A stretch of 64,000 nt of DNA from Streptomyces sp. F001 (GCF_004187715.1 NZ_QZWF01000006.1:250459-314458), one strand, 5' to 3'. Shown: positions 1-9,793, counted from the first letter of the stretch. A program made the numbers and translations. The notes: a model not told the origin generated them from the sequence alone.

Positions 1-1077
1 GGCGTCCAGCTCCACCACCTCGTAGGCGCTGCGCGGGCTGGCCCCGACGCCGACGATCCGCTCGCCGTGCACCGCGAGGGTGGGCGCGAACTCGGTCCAG
101 GGGCCGGCCGTGTCGACGACCTCGCCGGTCTCGGGGTCCAGTATCCCGAGGGCGGTCGCGCCGCGCCCGTGCACGACGGCGATGAGCCCGCTGTCCAGCG
201 GGGCGAACCAGCGGTGCCCGAGCTTCCACAGCGGCCCGCCGAACTCCTCCTCGCGCGGGCACAGCGGTTCACCGTCGCGGTAGATGTTCCACCAGCCGGT
301 GCGGTCGCTGCTGTACAGCAGGGAGCCGTCGGCCGCGAAGTCGACCTGGGCGATCGACTCCTGAGGGCCGCCGGCGACCGTCCGGGGCGCGAGGAGTGTC
401 CCGTCGGATCCGATCTCGGCGAGCACCAGCTCCGTGCCGTCCCACGGCATACGCGGATGGTCCCAGGCCAGCCAGGCCGCATACCGTCCGTCGGGCGAGA
501 GGCGCGGACCGGTGACGAAACGGTGCCGGTCGTCGGTGAGTTCCCGCACGGCGTCCCGGTCCTCGGCGGCGGAGCCGTCCAGCGGCACCGCGGCCGGCAC
601 ACGCCGCACATCGGTGGGTCCGTCACCGGTGAACTCCTCCAGCACGCACCACACCTCACCGCGCTCCGGCCGCAGCCGCAGATCGGCCCAGCGCAGCCCG
701 CCGCCCACCGGGGACACGGGCGTCAACGGGCGCGGCTCGCTCCCCGGCTCGTAGCGGTACAGCCGCTGGTCGGCGAAGTGCACGAACACCACCAGCGGCC
801 GGCCGTCGACGAGGTCTCCGGCCCAGGGCTGTCCGCCGTACTCGATGACCCGGCTGCGCACGTTCCACGGAGCGGGCAGCACGGACTCCTCCCCGCCGTC
901 GGCATGCCTGCGCACCAGTGTGCGCCGGCCCCCCTCGGCGGGCCGCGGCTCGGTCCACCAGGCCTCGTCACCGACGAAACCCACGTACTCGGGATGGCCG
1001 TCGTGCGCGGCGGCGAGCGCCGCGTCGATCGGCGAGGGCCAGGAACCGTACGCCATGGTCTGCACGTTCTCCCCCAT
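1..1077 (-). CDS. S9-family (prolyl oligopeptidase-like) peptidase, N-terminal part, cut by window edge
   Basis: Open from an ATG at 1077 through the first base of the window, so only the first 359 residues are present. They read as the beta-propeller half of an S9C-type peptidase: TolB-like repeats such as LSPDGRYAAWLAWD, FAADGSLLYSSDRTGWWNIY and GILDPETGEVVDTAGPW. The catalytic alpha/beta-hydrolase half (Ser-Asp-His) would lie to the left and cannot be checked. The start is four bases after the stop of the M20 gene, so it is the third gene of a peptidase operon with the M55 and M20 genes. A cytoplasmic role in clearing oligopeptides is inferred from this company; no signal peptide is visible. 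Family call is good, exact substrate unknown. Confidence 0.8.
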   Translation of the reverse strand, partial: MGENVQTMAYGSWPSPIDAALAAAHDGHPEYVGFVGDEAWWTEPRPAEGGRRTLVRRHADGGEESVLPAPWNVRSRVIEYGGQPWAGDLVDGRPLVVFVHFADQRLYRYEPGSEPRPLTPVSPVGGGLRWADLRLRPERGEVWCVLEEFTGDGPTDVRRVPAAVPLDGSAAEDRDAVRELTDDRHRFVTGPRLSPDGRYAAWLAWDHPRMPWDGTELVLAEIGSDGTLLAPRTVAGGPQESIAQVDFAADGSLLYSSDRTGWWNIYRDGEPLCPREEEFGGPLWKLGHRWFAPLDSGLIAVVHGRGATALGILDPETGEVVDTAGPWTEFAPTLAVHGERIVGVGASPRSAYEVVELDA

Positions 1078-1081
1078 ACCT

Positions 1082-2386
1082 CTAGGCGCTCCGCAGGAAC
1101 CGGTCGAGAACGCGGACGCCGAAGTGCAGCGCCTCGACCGGGACGCGCTCGTCGACCCCGTGGAAGAGGGCCTGGTAGTCGAAGCCCTCCGGGAGCTTCA
1201 GCGGCGCGAAGCCGTAGCCGGTGATGCCGAGCTGCGAGAACTGCTTGGCGTCGGTGCCTCCCGACATGCAGTACGGCACCACATGCCCCTCGGGCGCGAA
1301 CTCCTCGACGGCAGCCCGCATCTTCGCGTACGTCGTCGAGTCCACGGGCGCCTGCAGGGCCACCGTGCGGTGCTCGTACGCCCAGTCCACGTCCGGCCCG
1401 GTCAGCAGGTCGAGGGTGGTGCGGAACTCGTCCTCGCCACCCGGCAGAAAGCGTCCGTCGACATACGCCACGGCCTCGCCCGGAATGACGTTGATCTTGT
1501 AGCCGGCGGTCAGCATGGTCGGGTTGGCGCTGCTGCGGACGGTGTGCTCGACGAGCTTTCCGGCCGGGCCGAGCTTGTCCAGGAGCGCGTCGACATCGGA
1601 GAGGTCCGTGTCGATGCCGTACAGCGCGGCCAGTTCGGTGAGGGCCGCCCGCACGGTCGGGGTCAGCCTGAGCGGCCACTCGTGCGCGCCGATCCGGGCG
1701 ATCGCGGCGGCCAGCCGGGTCACCGCGTTCTCGCGGTTCACCTTGGAGCCGTGTCCGGCGCGCCCGCGCGCGGTGAGCTTCAGCCAGCCCGTGCCGCGCT
1801 CACCGGCGGCGATCGGATAGATCTCCCGGCCGCCGCCGTCGTGGAAGGTGAACGCCCCGGACTCGCTGATGCCCTCCGTGCACCCCTCGAACAGCCCGGC
1901 GTGCCGCGTGGCGAGGAACTCGGAACCGTCCTCGGCGCTGGCCTCCTCGTCCGCGGTGAACGCGATCACGATGTCCCGCCGGGGCCGTACGCCCTGCCGG
2001 GCCCAGGCCCGGACGACGGCGAGGATCATCGCGTCCATGTTCTTCATGTCGACCGCGCCCCGCCCCCAGACGACCCCGTCCCGGACCTCCCCGGAGAACG
2101 GGTGCACGCTCCAGTCGGCGGCTTCGGCGGGTACGACGTCCAGGTGCCCGTGGACGAGCAGCGCGTCCGCCGAGGGGTCGGTGCCCTCGATGCGGGCGAC
2201 GACGTTGGTCCGCCCCTCGGTGCGCTCCAGCAGCACGGGTTCCAGTCCCGTCTGAGCGAGCCGCGCCGCCGCGTACTCGGCGGCCGGCCGTTCCCGGCAG
2301 TCGCCGCCGCCCCGGTTGGTGGTGTCGATACGGATCAGGTCGGAGGTGAACTCGACGACCTCGTCCAGGGCCCGCTGGTCAGCCAT
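1082..2386 (-). CDS. M20/M25/M40 family metallopeptidase
   Basis: A 434-residue zinc-dependent amidohydrolase/peptidase. The metal and active-site segments are visible: LLVHGHLDVVPAEA (first His and Asp), WGRGAVDMKN (bridging Asp) and FTADEEASAEDGSE (catalytic Glu pair), with a central lid domain and a C-terminal GGTDAKQF segment that carries the last metal-ligand region. The ATG at 2386 is chosen because it overlaps the stop of the M55 gene by eight bases, with a GGAG ribosome site inside that gene; longer frames upstream are shadows. The layout M55-M20-S9 suggests coupled translation and stepwise degradation of peptides or acylated amino acids. Substrate cannot be told from sequence. Confidence 0.92.
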   Translation of the reverse strand: MADQRALDEVVEFTSDLIRIDTTNRGGGDCRERPAAEYAAARLAQTGLEPVLLERTEGRTNVVARIEGTDPSADALLVHGHLDVVPAEAADWSVHPFSGEVRDGVVWGRGAVDMKNMDAMILAVVRAWARQGVRPRRDIVIAFTADEEASAEDGSEFLATRHAGLFEGCTEGISESGAFTFHDGGGREIYPIAAGERGTGWLKLTARGRAGHGSKVNRENAVTRLAAAIARIGAHEWPLRLTPTVRAALTELAALYGIDTDLSDVDALLDKLGPAGKLVEHTVRSSANPTMLTAGYKINVIPGEAVAYVDGRFLPGGEDEFRTTLDLLTGPDVDWAYEHRTVALQAPVDSTTYAKMRAAVEEFAPEGHVVPYCMSGGTDAKQFSQLGITGYGFAPLKLPEGFDYQALFHGVDERVPVEALHFGVRVLDRFLRSA

Positions 2387-3212
2387 ACTGCTCCTCCACG
2401 GCGGCCGAGACGACAGTGGTGACCGCCTTGAAGGTACGGATGCCCTCGTACATGGTCTCGCTGGTGTACGCCACTTTCCGTTCCCCGATCCGGTCCACGC
2501 CCGGCACGACGGTCGCGGCCATGGCCAGATGCTCGGCGTCGAACTCGACCGCCACGGTGTACGGGCCGCCCCTGACCGGCTCGTGGCGCACCGCCAGAGC
2601 GGCCGCCTCCTTCGCCGCGGCCCGGATGTCGACGGCGGTCCTGGCCGGCGTACGGCACACCGCCGCATACCGCGACACATGGTCCTTGACGGCGACCTTC
2701 AACGCCTCGGGCGCATACCCGAGCGCGTCCTCGCAGGCCACGTCGTCCCCCGTCACGAGGATCACCGGTACCCCGTACTCGGCGACGACATGCGCGTTCA
2801 GCAGTCCCTCGCTCGCGCGGACGTCGTTCAGCCACACCCCGGTGATCGAGTTCGCGAGGTAGGTGTGTGCGAGCACGCCCTCCGCTCCGGCGCCGGCGTG
2901 GTAGCCGACGAACGCGATGCCGTCCACGTCGCCGTGCTGCACACCCTCGACCATGGACAGCGACTTGTGCCGTCCGGTGAGCATTTCGACCCGTTCGTCC
3001 AGGCGCTCCAGCAGCAGGTTCCGCATGGTCCAGTGCGCCTCGTTGACGACGACCGCGTCGGCACCGCCGTCGTAGAAGCCGAGCACCGCGGCGTTGACGT
3101 CCGACGTGAACATCGAACGGCACCGCTCCCACTGCGGTGTCCCCGGCAACACGTCGGCCGGCCAGGTGACACCGGTGGCGCCCTCCATGTCGGCGCTGAT
3201 GAGGATCTTCAT
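2379..3212 (-). CDS. M55 family D-aminopeptidase (DppA-like)
   Basis: 277 residues, the usual length for the M55 family, whose type member is Bacillus DppA, a zinc D-amino-acid aminopeptidase. Visible landmarks are the N-terminal ISADMEG (metal ligands Asp8 and Glu10), His60 in VVNEAHW, His105 in VGYHAG, His116 in LAHTYL and Glu135 in RASEGLLNA, all near the DppA positions. First gene of the M55-M20-S9 operon; no convincing Shine-Dalgarno precedes the ATG, but a TAACGT hexamer (minus strand, 3226-3221) ends eight bases before it, so the message could be leaderless. Inferred role: recycling of D-amino-acid peptides, perhaps from peptidoglycan. Confidence 0.9.
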   Translation of the reverse strand: MKILISADMEGATGVTWPADVLPGTPQWERCRSMFTSDVNAAVLGFYDGGADAVVVNEAHWTMRNLLLERLDERVEMLTGRHKSLSMVEGVQHGDVDGIAFVGYHAGAGAEGVLAHTYLANSITGVWLNDVRASEGLLNAHVVAEYGVPVILVTGDDVACEDALGYAPEALKVAVKDHVSRYAAVCRTPARTAVDIRAAAKEAAALAVRHEPVRGGPYTVAVEFDAEHLAMAATVVPGVDRIGERKVAYTSETMYEGIRTFKAVTTVVSAAVEEQYG

Positions 3213-3307
3213 GGTGCGTCACGTTACGCGGAGAATCAGCGCACGACCAGGAGGGGGCCCACCGGCGAAAAGCGGTCGTCGGCTCCGGTGCAGCGGGACG
3301 CGTGCGG

Positions 3308-4033
3308 TCAGCCCTCCCGGCCGGCCACCAGCCACTTCGACGGCAGTTCGATCCTGGCGCCGTCCGGGCCGGACTCCGTGGTCGCCAGGGGCAGTTCGCC
3401 GCTCGCCAGCACGGTGAGCCCGGCCGCCCGCAGGTAGTCGGGCACGGCGGCGTCGGCCACCTCGCCGGGGGCGATGCCGTGCCGGAAGACGGGGGCGAGC
3501 TTGGCCGGCGGGCCGGCGGGGCCCTGGGCCAGAGAGCGCAGGACGGCACCGGCGGCCTCGGCGAGCTCGACGAGGAAGACCCGGCCGCGGGTGCCGACGA
3601 GGGTGGCGATGCCGTCCACCAGTGACTGCCGGTCGTCGGGCTCGCACTGGTGGAGTACACCGCGCATGTACACGTTGGCGTCGCCGAGCTCCGCGTGCAG
3701 CGTCTCGGTCTCGCTCTTCTCGGCGGCGTCCAGTGCTCGGTAACCGGCCTGCCCGGCGGGATCCCCGTACCGGGCGTGCTCGACGGCCGCCACGGACAGG
3801 TCGACGCCGAGGACGTGGCGGAAGCGGTCGGCGAGGTAGCGGGTCTGGGTGCCGTTGCCGCAGCCCAGGTCGACCACGGGCAGGCCGGGGTCGGTCAGGT
3901 GCGGCTCGAACAGGGCGAGGTGGCGGCCCGCGGTGAGCGATGCCTCGGCGTCCCAGAAAACGGCGCCCTGTCCGCGGGGCGCCTCGCGCCAGAACGCCTC
4001 CCAGGCCTCCCGGTACCGACTCGTCACGCTCAT
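3308..4033 (-). CDS. class I SAM-dependent methyltransferase
   Basis: 241 residues. Motif I for S-adenosylmethionine binding is clear (VVDLGCGNGTQTRYLAD, about residues 53-69), followed by the acidic loop VLGVDLSVAAVEHAR. The middle and end follow a Rossmann-fold methyltransferase pattern with no extra domains. The ATG at 4033 is preferred over a TTG two codons upstream because GGGGAG sits six bases before it. It stands alone between the peptidase operon and the SpoIIE phosphatase. Substrate class (small molecule or natural product) cannot be told. Confidence 0.85.
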   Translation of the reverse strand: MSVTSRYREAWEAFWREAPRGQGAVFWDAEASLTAGRHLALFEPHLTDPGLPVVDLGCGNGTQTRYLADRFRHVLGVDLSVAAVEHARYGDPAGQAGYRALDAAEKSETETLHAELGDANVYMRGVLHQCEPDDRQSLVDGIATLVGTRGRVFLVELAEAAGAVLRSLAQGPAGPPAKLAPVFRHGIAPGEVADAAVPDYLRAAGLTVLASGELPLATTESGPDGARIELPSKWLVAGREG

Positions 4034-4176
4034 GGCCAACTCCCCAGGTCCGACGCCGTCCCGCCGTGAGTGACGGGCCAGTACGGTCTATCGCGCCCGG
4101 GTCACGGTCACAAGGTGACGGCGCCAACCTTCACGGCTCGTTCGACAGGCGTACGCGCCCCCCTGCGCCCGATGGT

Positions 4177-6645
4177 TCAGCGGCGCGGCAGCGTCAGTTC
4201 GAACCAGACGGTCTTGCCCGCGCCCCTGCGGCTGGCGCCCCACTCGCGCGCGAGGGTGCTGACGACGCGCAGTCCGCGCCCCGCCTCGTCGCGCGGTCCG
4301 GCGCCCCGCAGGGTCGGCAGGTCGTGATCGTCGTCGTCCACCTCGCACAGCAGCGTGTCGCCGCGCACCAGGCGCAGTTCGACGGGCCGGCGGTGGGAGT
4401 GCCGTACCGCATTGGTGACGAGTTCACTGACCATCAGCTCGGCGCTGTCCGCCAGCCGGGCCAGGCCCCAGTCGTGCAGCTGCTCGCGGACGGCGGCGCG
4501 GGCCCGACCCACCTCGGCCGGGTCGAGGGCGAGCCGCCACTCGGCGACGTCGCCGGGTTCGATGCCGTTCAGGCGGGCCATCAGCAGGGCCACGTCGTCC
4601 TTGCGGCCGCCGCGCGTGTTGAGGGCGCGGATGATGGTGTCGCAGGCGTCGTCCATGGACGCGGCCGGGTGTGCGGCGGACTCGCACAGCGTGGCGAGAC
4701 CGACGCCGATGTCCTCACCGCGCACCTCGACCAGCCCGTCCGTGCACATCACCAGCCGGTCTCCGGGCTCCACGCGCACGCGTACCGCCTCGAAGGGCAC
4801 CCCGCCGACCCCGACGGGCGCACCCGTGGGCAGATCGAGCAGTTCACTGCGACCGTCCTCGGCCCGCACCAACACCGGTGGAATATGGCCCGCGTTGGCC
4901 AGGTGCAGCTCGCTCGCGATCGGGTCGTAGACGGCGTACAGACAGGTCGCCAGGTAGGTGTCGCCGAGCCGCTGGGCGAGGTCGTCGAGGTTGCGCAGCA
5001 GCTGGGCGGGCGGCAGGTCGAGGGCGGCCATGGTCTGCACGGCGGTCCGCAACTGGCCCATCATGGCAGCGGAGTTGAGGCCGTGCCCCATGACGTCGCC
5101 GACGACGAACGCGGTGCGGGCGCCGGGCAGTTTCACCGAGTCGAACCAGTCGCCGCCGACCCGCCCGAGCATCGTGCCGGGCAGATAGCGGGTGGCGATG
5201 TCGCAGCCCGCCATGCGCGGCGGGATGTGCGGCAGCATGCTGTCCTGGAGGGTCTCGGCGACGCTCTCCTGGTAGGTGTACATGCGCGCGTTGTCGAGCA
5301 CGAGGCCCGCGCGGGCGGCGAGTTCGGCGCCGGTGACCCGGTCCATGTCGTTGAACTCGGCACGCTCGGGATGACGCAGCAGGACCATGAACCCGAGCAC
5401 CACATTGCGTGCCTTCAGCGGCACGACGAGCATCGAACGGCCCGTGATCAGCGGCCGGATGTCCCGTTTCTCGAACTGCGAGGCGATGGCGTGGCCCATC
5501 TGCTCGCTGATCCGCGGCACCAGGACGGGCTCGCCGGTGGTCATGCACTGGAAGAACGGTGTGTGCGCCGGGAACGGCATGGCCTCGCCGACGGGAACGA
5601 CGTCGTCCCAGCGGCCGGGTTCGTCGGTGTGCTCGAGGGCGACCCGGTGCCACATGGTGGTGGTGTCCGGCACGCCTTCGGGGAATCCCTCGCCGGCGAC
5701 GACCTGTTCGCGCAGATAGGTGCCGGCGACATCGGTGAAGCGCGGCACGACGGCCTTGCTGACCTCGACGATGGTCCGCGCCAGGTCGAGCGAGGTGCCG
5801 ATCCTTCCACTCACCTCGTTGAGGAACTCCAGGCGCTCGCGTACGGCGGCGTACTCGAGATCCTCGCCGTCCTTGTCGTCCCGCAGTTCCTCCGGTACGG
5901 TCTCGCCGGCCGCCACGGCCCTGGCCAGGCGCTCGCGGCGGGCCCTGCGCTCGGCGCGCCGGGGCACGCCCCAGTCCGGAGTGACCGGCACCCGGTCGTT
6001 CTGGCTGAACTCCAGGATGGGGTAGCCCAGTTCGAGGACCTGCGCGACGATCCGCGCGCTCTCGTCGACGCTCATGCTGGGCAGGATCTCGGGAAGCCTG
6101 CGGGCGAGTTCTTCGGCGCCGGGAAAGTCGGTGTGCAGGGCGAAGGCGGGCGCGATCCGTTCGACGACCGCGTCCTCGTCCGGCTCGTGCGGGCGCAGGG
6201 CAGCCGCGTCCGCGGCGAGCACGAGCAGCCGCTCGAGGCCGGGTCCGATCAGCGGGTACGCCCACCACAGCACGTCGACCCGGCCGCCGTCGGGCACACC
6301 GACCCGGGCGCGGCCCGCGGCCGGGTAGGAGAGCCCTCCGTCGAGGGAGGCCTGCAGGCCGGGTCCGAGGCCGTCGTACCCGCCGTACGGCCCGTACGGG
6401 GTGTCCTCCCGGTCCTCGGGCAGTGCTCCGGAGACGGGGAGAAGGTCGGCCGCGGGCCGGCCGATCGCAGACTCCTTGGCGGCGCCGAAGAGGCGTCGCG
6501 CGCCGGTGCTCCAGTGGGAGACGAGGCCGTCGCGATCGACCACGACCACGGCCAGCGGGATGCGGCCGGCCGGGGCATGCCCCGTCGGTGCACCGCTTCC
6601 GGCCTGGTGGTCGGGAGGTGCTGCCCGGTCGGTGCCACGGTCCAT
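4177..6645 (-). CDS. PAS/GAF-SpoIIE phosphatase with C-terminal anti-sigma-factor-like ATPase domain
   Basis: 822 residues. Order of domains: PAS-like sensor (about 35-120), linker with a charged helix, GAF domain (about 275-450), PP2C/SpoIIE phosphatase (about 470-690; GGDWFDSV, VGDVMGHG and MCTDGLVE supply the metal-binding Asp residues and Gly loops), then a HATPase_c domain like SpoIIAB/RsbW (about 700-822; ELMVSELVTNAVRHS is the N box, GRGLRVV the G box). Such proteins dephosphorylate anti-anti-sigma factors and may also bind them, setting stress-sigma activity. Multiplied in Streptomyces. Start ATG 6645 is chosen for GGGGAGAGG nine bases upstream; a TTG ten codons earlier is in frame. 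No partner anti-sigma gene is adjacent. Confidence 0.93.
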   Translation of the reverse strand: MDRGTDRAAPPDHQAGSGAPTGHAPAGRIPLAVVVVDRDGLVSHWSTGARRLFGAAKESAIGRPAADLLPVSGALPEDREDTPYGPYGGYDGLGPGLQASLDGGLSYPAAGRARVGVPDGGRVDVLWWAYPLIGPGLERLLVLAADAAALRPHEPDEDAVVERIAPAFALHTDFPGAEELARRLPEILPSMSVDESARIVAQVLELGYPILEFSQNDRVPVTPDWGVPRRAERRARRERLARAVAAGETVPEELRDDKDGEDLEYAAVRERLEFLNEVSGRIGTSLDLARTIVEVSKAVVPRFTDVAGTYLREQVVAGEGFPEGVPDTTTMWHRVALEHTDEPGRWDDVVPVGEAMPFPAHTPFFQCMTTGEPVLVPRISEQMGHAIASQFEKRDIRPLITGRSMLVVPLKARNVVLGFMVLLRHPERAEFNDMDRVTGAELAARAGLVLDNARMYTYQESVAETLQDSMLPHIPPRMAGCDIATRYLPGTMLGRVGGDWFDSVKLPGARTAFVVGDVMGHGLNSAAMMGQLRTAVQTMAALDLPPAQLLRNLDDLAQRLGDTYLATCLYAVYDPIASELHLANAGHIPPVLVRAEDGRSELLDLPTGAPVGVGGVPFEAVRVRVEPGDRLVMCTDGLVEVRGEDIGVGLATLCESAAHPAASMDDACDTIIRALNTRGGRKDDVALLMARLNGIEPGDVAEWRLALDPAEVGRARAAVREQLHDWGLARLADSAELMVSELVTNAVRHSHRRPVELRLVRGDTLLCEVDDDDHDLPTLRGAGPRDEAGRGLRVVSTLAREWGASRRGAGKTVWFELTLPRR

Positions 6646-6795
6646 GGCCCAGTCCCTCTCCCCACGACTGTGCAAGATCTAGATCTGTGCCCCCGTCACC
6701 CACCGTACGGCGACTCCCCTCCACGATGTGCGGCAATACGGGAATTGATGTCGCCGACCGCGCGGGCGCACGCCCTGCCGCGGCCGACGGGCGGT

Positions 6796-9201
6796 TCAGT
6801 CCTCGTGGCCCAGCTGAAGGTCGCGTTCCGTGCGTCCCCCACCCGCCACGTGCAGCACGGTGGCCACGGGCGGATATCCGGCCGCGATGACGGTGTACTC
6901 GCCGGAGGACAGATCGACGAACCGGAACGTTCCGTCAGCCCCGGTGGTGAGCGTGTCGACCACGTTGCCGGCCGCGTCCAGCAGGGTCACGCGGGCGTCC
7001 TCGACCGGTCGCCCGCCGCTCGCCCGGACCGTGCCGCGCAGCACGGCGCCGCCGGCGAGTTCGATGTCCTGCCGGGTCTCGCGGGCCGCCTGGACGGTGA
7101 TCGGGAGAGCGGCCGGGCGGAAGGCGGGAGCGCTCGCGGCGAGCGTGTACTCGCCCGCCACCAGCTCGGTGATGACATAGCCGCCCTCGCGTCCGCTGCG
7201 GGTACTGGCGACGACCTCACCGTGCGCGTTGGTGAGGGTGACGGTGGCGTCGCGCACGGGGCTGCCGTCCGCGGTGAGCACGCTGCCGGCGAGGCGTCCG
7301 GCGCCGCCGAGGACGACGTCCAGTTCGACGGGGCGTTCGCCGACGGTCACGGAGACGGCCTGCGGCTGGTGGCCGCCGGCCGCGGCGATCAGGACGTACG
7401 CCCCCGAGCCGGGCGTGGCCAGCGCATACCGTCCGTCCTCGCCGCTCGCGCCCCGCCCGATCTGCTGTCCGGCGACGTCGATGAGCGTGAGCGCGGCGCG
7501 GGGCACGACGGTCCCGTCGGGGTGCTGCACGGTGCCGCAGACGGCGATTCCGGCGGCGTACGGCGAACGGGCGTGCGGGATGGGGGCGTTCACCTGAGCT
7601 GTCTCCGGGTCGGTGGCGGGGGCGTGGGGGGACGCTGTACTGGTCAACAGGGGGGTCTCCTTGAGGAAGAACGAGATGAGCAGCCCGAGGACGAGCACCG
7701 GCACCAGGTAGAGGAAGATCCTCGGCATGGCGTCGGCGTAGGCCTGGATGTAGCCCTCGCGCAGCGCCGGAGGCAGCGCGTGGACGAGCTCGGGGGTGAT
7801 GGACTCGGGGTCGGGCAGACCGGCGTCCGCGCGCGCGGGGAGGTGTTCGCCCAGGGAGTCGGTGAGCCGGTCGGCGAAGAGGGTGCCGAAGATCGCGGCG
7901 CCGACGCTGCCGCCGATCTGCCGGAAGTAGTTGTTGGCGCTGGTGGCGGTGCCGAGGTCGGCGGGGCGCACGGAGTTCTGCACGGCGAGGATCAGAACCG
8001 GCATCACCATGCCGATCCCGGCGCCGAGCACGGCCATCCAGATGCTGTAGTGCAACCGGGGCGTGTCGGCTTCGAGCCGGGAGAGCAGCCACATGCCGAC
8101 GACGGAGAGGGCGCCGCCGATGATCGGGTGGATCCGGTAACGACCGGTGCTGCTGATGAGCTGCCCGGAGATGATCGAGGCGCCGACGATGCCGCCCATC
8201 ATGGGCAGCATCAGCAGCCCGGACTCGGTGGCGCTGGCCCCGTCCACCATCTGAAGGAACGTCGGCAGGTAGCTGGCGGCGCCGAAGAGGGCGACGCCGA
8301 CCACCAGGCCCACCAGGCCGGTGATGTTGAAGACGGAGTCGCGGAACAGCCGCAGCGGGATGAGGGGTTCGGCGGCGAAGTGCTCGGCCACGAGAAAGAG
8401 CACGGTGGTGGCCGCGGCCCCGGCGGCGAGCGCGAGGATGACGTCCGAGTCCCAGGCGTACTCGGTGCCGCCCCAACTGGTCAGCAGGACCAGGCAGGTG
8501 GAGGCGGCGGCGAGGAGCAGCGCACCGAGGATGTCGAGGCGGGGTTTGGCGGTCGGCTTGGGAAGTTTCAGCACGACGGCGACGACGGCCATGGTGATCA
8601 GGCCGAAGGGCACGTTGATGTAGAAGCACCAGCGCCAGGAGAGATGATCGGTGAAGTAGCCGCCCAGCAGCGGCCCGGCCACCGAGGCGAGACCGAACGC
8701 CGCGCCGATCAGCCCCATGAACCTGCCCCGCTGCCGGGGCGGAACGATGTCCGCGATGATCGCCTGCACGCCGATCATGAGCCCGCCCGCGCCGACGCCC
8801 TGCACCGCACGGAAGGCGATCAGCTGGTCCATGGTCTGCGCGCGGCCGGCGAGCGCGGAGCCGACGACGAAGACGACGATGGCGAACTGGAAGACACCCT
8901 TGCGGCCGAGGAGATCGCCGAGCTTGCCGTAGACCGGCAGTCCGATGGTGGCCGTGAGCAGGTAGGCGGTGATCGCCCAGGACATCTTGTCCAGGCCGTG
9001 CAGCTCACCGACGATCCTCGGGAGCGCGGTGGCGACGATCATCTGCTCCAGGGCGGCGAGCAGCAGCGCGAGCATCAGCCCGAGGAAGACCAACCGCACC
9101 CGGCGCGGGCTGAGTTCGGCGGTCAGGACCGGCGGTGGGGCAGGGCGGTGCGGGGGCGCCGTCGCAACTGGTCCGTCCTGCACCAGAGTCGTCCCGCCCA
9201 C
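6796..9201 (-). CDS. MFS (DHA2/EmrB-QacA-type) multidrug exporter with C-terminal carboxypeptidase-regulatory-like repeats
   Basis: About 801 residues. The first 520 form a 14-helix drug:H+ antiporter: motif A as GKLGDLLGRKGVFQ, motif C region GAAFGLASVAGPLLGGYF, WRWCFYINVPFG typical of DHA2 members. After the last helix (LVPVLVLGLLISFFL) comes a Pro/Ala linker and three beta-sandwich repeats of about 80 residues, each with a G-x-V-x-x-x-D-G-x-x-x-x-x-A-x-V-x-L signature (GTVQHPDGTVVPRAALTL, GSVLTADGSPVRDATVTL, GTVRASGGRPVEDARVTL). By topology this tail may be cytoplasmic, which is unusual for such domains. GTG 9201 is chosen for GAGGGGAG five bases upstream. No regulator is adjacent. Confidence 0.92.
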   Translation of the reverse strand: MGGTTLVQDGPVATAPPHRPAPPPVLTAELSPRRVRLVFLGLMLALLLAALEQMIVATALPRIVGELHGLDKMSWAITAYLLTATIGLPVYGKLGDLLGRKGVFQFAIVVFVVGSALAGRAQTMDQLIAFRAVQGVGAGGLMIGVQAIIADIVPPRQRGRFMGLIGAAFGLASVAGPLLGGYFTDHLSWRWCFYINVPFGLITMAVVAVVLKLPKPTAKPRLDILGALLLAAASTCLVLLTSWGGTEYAWDSDVILALAAGAAATTVLFLVAEHFAAEPLIPLRLFRDSVFNITGLVGLVVGVALFGAASYLPTFLQMVDGASATESGLLMLPMMGGIVGASIISGQLISSTGRYRIHPIIGGALSVVGMWLLSRLEADTPRLHYSIWMAVLGAGIGMVMPVLILAVQNSVRPADLGTATSANNYFRQIGGSVGAAIFGTLFADRLTDSLGEHLPARADAGLPDPESITPELVHALPPALREGYIQAYADAMPRIFLYLVPVLVLGLLISFFLKETPLLTSTASPHAPATDPETAQVNAPIPHARSPYAAGIAVCGTVQHPDGTVVPRAALTLIDVAGQQIGRGASGEDGRYALATPGSGAYVLIAAAGGHQPQAVSVTVGERPVELDVVLGGAGRLAGSVLTADGSPVRDATVTLTNAHGEVVASTRSGREGGYVITELVAGEYTLAASAPAFRPAALPITVQAARETRQDIELAGGAVLRGTVRASGGRPVEDARVTLLDAAGNVVDTLTTGADGTFRFVDLSSGEYTVIAAGYPPVATVLHVAGGGRTERDLQLGHED

Positions 9202-9349
9202 TACCGCTCCCCTCGTCGCACTGCCACACAATTGCCGCGTAAAGCGACAACTACGAGCAAGCGCGACGAGTTACGGAATCATGCCGGCCGGCCAGGAGAT
9301 CCACCCGAACCGGTGAGACCTCAACGGCCCCTGGGGGATTGCCCCTTGA

Positions 9350-9793
9350 TCACTTCTCGACCTCTGCGGCCAGCTTGGCGAGCACCGCGTCGTAGATCCG
9401 GGCGAGGCCCTTGGGTGCGAAGGTCTTCTCGAAAAAGCCACCGATGCCGCCGGCGCCCGTCCAGGTGGTGGTCACGACCACCCGGGACCTGCCCTGACCG
9501 GCCGGGGTGACCCGCCAGACGGTGACCATGGAGGAGTTGCGGTCCTTCTCGACGAGCTCGCCGTCGGTCGGCTCGCTGACCTCCAGCAGGCAGTCGCGGA
9601 CGCGCTTGCTGGTGGCCTGGAGGCGCCAGTGGACGACGGTGCCCTCACCGTCGCCGCCCTCGCGCACCTCGTATTCGCTGAAGTGCTCGGGCAGCAGCTT
9701 CGCGCGCGTGCCGGCGTAGTCGGCGAGGGTGTCGAACACCGTCTCCGGATCCGCCGCGACGACCCGCTCCGTAGTGGCCTCGACCTGCGCCAT
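9350..9793 (-). CDS. SRPBCC (polyketide cyclase/START-like) family protein
   Basis: 147 residues with the pattern of the SRPBCC superfamily: N-terminal strand VEATTERVVAADPETVF, a middle beta-sheet that builds a ligand cavity, and a long C-terminal helix (ARIYDAVLAKLAAEVEK). Members bind hydrophobic ligands; some are cyclases, many are of unknown function. ATG 9793 has an excellent ribosome site (GGAGGAA, five bases upstream). It is divergent from the radical-SAM gene and shares its 180-base spacer. Confidence 0.85.
   Translation of the reverse strand: MAQVEATTERVVAADPETVFDTLADYAGTRAKLLPEHFSEYEVREGGDGEGTVVHWRLQATSKRVRDCLLEVSEPTDGELVEKDRNSSMVTVWRVTPAGQGRSRVVVTTTWTGAGGIGGFFEKTFAPKGLARIYDAVLAKLAAEVEK

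Noticed and set aside
3940..9510. 1856-codon open frame on the plus strand
   Set aside because: Antisense shadow of the SpoIIE phosphatase and MFS genes; composition is low-complexity and no motif is seen.
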